This document shows positions 5,585 to 6,864 of a stretch of DNA of 6,864 bases, piece after piece. The stretch's first letter is position 1, and each line of letters starts with the position of its first letter. The stretch spans positions 1 through 6,864 of the forward strand of contig CALIWP010000043.1 of assembly GCA_938046705.1 (NCBI GenBank), written 5' to 3'. Origin of the DNA: an uncultured Campylobacter sp. (GTDB lineage: Bacteria; Campylobacterota; Campylobacteria; Campylobacterales; Campylobacteraceae). Position numbers and translations under genes: made by a program. A model generated the notes under the pieces. That model searched no databases. It was not told the DNA's origin and saw nothing but the letters and a program-made list of their open reading frames with translations.

Positions 5585-6864
5585 ATGGTCTCGTTTCACG
5601 AACTCGAGCGGTGGAGTGGGGCGCCGCTGGATAGCGCCGCCTCGGAAGCGTCTGGGCTGGCAAAGAGATACAAAGATGTGGGTGATCAGATCCTTGACAT
5701 CAACAACGCCGATCTCTCGGGGGAGTTCGTCGAGGCCGAAATGCGTAGGCGGAGGGCGCTGGCCGACGATGCTTCGGATGTGAGCGCGGCGTACCAGAAA
5801 GCGCAGACCGATTTCGAGCAGCTTGCCCAGGCGGTGTCCAAGCTCGTCATCCAAGCGAAGAAGGTTTCCTCCATCATTCACGCAGCAGGAGGAGTTCTCA
5901 CATCCGACGGCAAAGTTCGCAATATTGACCCCAATTGTCAGATCAACCTCGACGAACTCATGACCAGCGGAGCGAGTTTGTTGAACGAAGAAACCGATCC
6001 GGGGCGCAGGCTTCAAAGGTTCGTCAATGTCTGTCTCCAGAAAGGGAAGGACCTGCTTAACGCGGCGGGCGATCTATACGACAGTCTGGCGCACATTAAG
6101 AAAATGGCGGTGGGGCCGAAGCCTGAGATCTTCGGGTGGGGCGTGAAGAAACCCAATTCGAAATGGGGCGTTGAGGAGGTCAACGACTGGTGGACGGCGA
6201 TGTCCGTGGAGGATCAGAAGAAAATTATCAAGGAGCACCCCGACTGGATTGGCAATCTCGATGGCATTCCAACCATGGCTAGGCACAAGGCGAATGTTCT
6301 TCGTCTGGAGGCCGAGCGGGATGCGGTCAACCGCAGGGTCGAGGAGCTCGAGCGCGAACTAAAGGAAAAACAGAGAGAGGAAAGGAAAGCTGCCAAAGAG
6401 GTCAGAGACAACAGCCCGTGGAACCGGCAGGGTCCTCGGCATGAGCTGAGCGAGAGCGATCCTCTAAGCCCTGATCGGCGCAGCAAAGAGCTGCGGGCGT
6501 TGCTCCAGCGCAGAGCTGAGCTCAATGCTCTGTCTCTGAAGTTTCCCTGCCCTAAGAGCCCCGCCGAACTGGATGCGCTTCTTGACAAGAGCTCGGCCGA
6601 TTACAGCCTCATGGCTTTCGATTCTCCCAAGGACGGCCACTTGCGGGCTGCCGTGGGCATTGGCGACGTCGATCATGCGAAGCACCTGCAAGTGCACACT
6701 CCGGGCATGAACTCCAGTGTTTATGGAAGCATCGCCCAGGACGGCAGCTGGGGCGGAGGAATCAGGGATATGAATACGGTTCTTGATGCGAGCAGAGAAG
6801 AGCTGAGAGCTTCGGGGCGTCCAGGCGAGAAAGTCGCTGGGGTCTACAACCTCAATTACGATGC
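5585..6864 (+). CDS. DUF1023 alpha/beta-hydrolase with N-terminal helical domain, 3' truncated by the window
   Basis: The open frame gives 426 codons with no stop and runs off the right edge. Residues 1-175 are mostly helical (FHELERWSGAPLDSAASEAS at 4-23, then charged heptad-like helices), like the N-terminal helical regions of actinobacterial type VII (ESX)-linked proteins. Then come NDWWTAMSVEDQKKIIKEHP (200-219) and IGNLDGIPTMARHKAN (222-237), the signature preceding DUF1023 hydrolase domains. A coiled-coil-like linker follows (about 238-275), and from about 340 the domain itself begins: YSLMAFD, AAVGIGDVDHAKHLQVHTPG (355-374) and VAGVYNLNYD at the edge. The expected GHSxG nucleophile lies beyond the window, so catalysis cannot be judged. 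I see no Sec signal peptide. The family is mainly actinobacterial with no settled substrate; secretion by a type VII system is an inference from architecture. Family assignment is firm. Confidence 0.85.
   Translation, partial: MVSFHELERWSGAPLDSAASEASGLAKRYKDVGDQILDINNADLSGEFVEAEMRRRRALADDASDVSAAYQKAQTDFEQLAQAVSKLVIQAKKVSSIIHAAGGVLTSDGKVRNIDPNCQINLDELMTSGASLLNEETDPGRRLQRFVNVCLQKGKDLLNAAGDLYDSLAHIKKMAVGPKPEIFGWGVKKPNSKWGVEEVNDWWTAMSVEDQKKIIKEHPDWIGNLDGIPTMARHKANVLRLEAERDAVNRRVEELERELKEKQREERKAAKEVRDNSPWNRQGPRHELSESDPLSPDRRSKELRALLQRRAELNALSLKFPCPKSPAELDALLDKSSADYSLMAFDSPKDGHLRAAVGIGDVDHAKHLQVHTPGMNSSVYGSIAQDGSWGGGIRDMNTVLDASREELRASGRPGEKVAGVYNLNYD

Noticed and set aside
5474..6016. 180-codon reverse frame
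   Set aside because: It is antisense to the DUF1023 gene, which has a recognisable product; long reverse frames are common opposite GC-rich genes.
6214..6588. 124-codon reverse frame rich in Ser/Arg/Leu
   Set aside because: Antisense shadow of the coiled-coil-coding part of the DUF1023 gene; composition is an artefact of the opposite strand.

Overview
The window joins two kinds of DNA that do not belong to one genome style. Positions 1 to about 5208 look like a Campylobacter of the oral, mid-GC group (C. showae, C. rectus and C. gracilis are the kind I have in mind). The signs are the very frequent AAATTT/CAAATTT words in and between genes, Campylobacter-like proteins, AAGG/AGGAG ribosome binding sites and TATAAT-type -10 boxes. 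From about 5209 to the end the sequence is visibly richer in G+C, I see no AAATTT word, and the one long reading frame is an actinobacterial-type DUF1023 alpha/beta-hydrolase. A mid-GC oral Actinobacterium such as Corynebacterium is a plausible source, but this is a guess from composition and protein family. The change falls inside a conserved gene, so an assembly or library chimera between two co-resident bacteria is the simplest explanation.

Layout, left to right. The 5' end of rppH/nudH (RNA pyrophosphohydrolase) lies on the minus strand at 1-175. A divergent intergenic region of 241 bp with three successive inverted repeats leads into a TonB-dependent outer-membrane receptor (417-2942, +, complete, 841 residues, substrate unknown). 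Then comes 879 bp in which I find no convincing gene (2943-3821), only short chance frames and some hairpins. lemA (3822-4376, +, complete) has its own extended -10 promoter. A 249-bp spacer packed with AAATTT words separates it from a DUF3137 membrane-protein gene (4626-5213, +), which loses its C-terminal part at the junction. After the junction, about 40 codons of a possible gene end (to 5328) are followed by a 256-bp gap with a plausible actinobacterial extended -10 and a good ribosome binding site. The DUF1023 gene (5585-6864, +) runs off the end before its expected catalytic serine.

How the genes relate. LemA and DUF3137 are recurrent neighbours in bacteria, and both are predicted inner-membrane proteins, so they probably work together in the envelope, though the process is not established. 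The TonB receptor would act in the outer membrane with TonB-ExbB-ExbD encoded elsewhere. RppH is a housekeeping mRNA-decay enzyme and simply lies divergent from the receptor. The DUF1023 gene should be read as belonging to a different organism, not as a functional partner of the Campylobacter genes.

I do not see a new defence, mobile or CRISPR system here. The observations most worth checking are the junction, the structured leader of the TonB receptor gene, the AAATTT-rich spacers, and the helical-plus-hydrolase architecture of the terminal gene.
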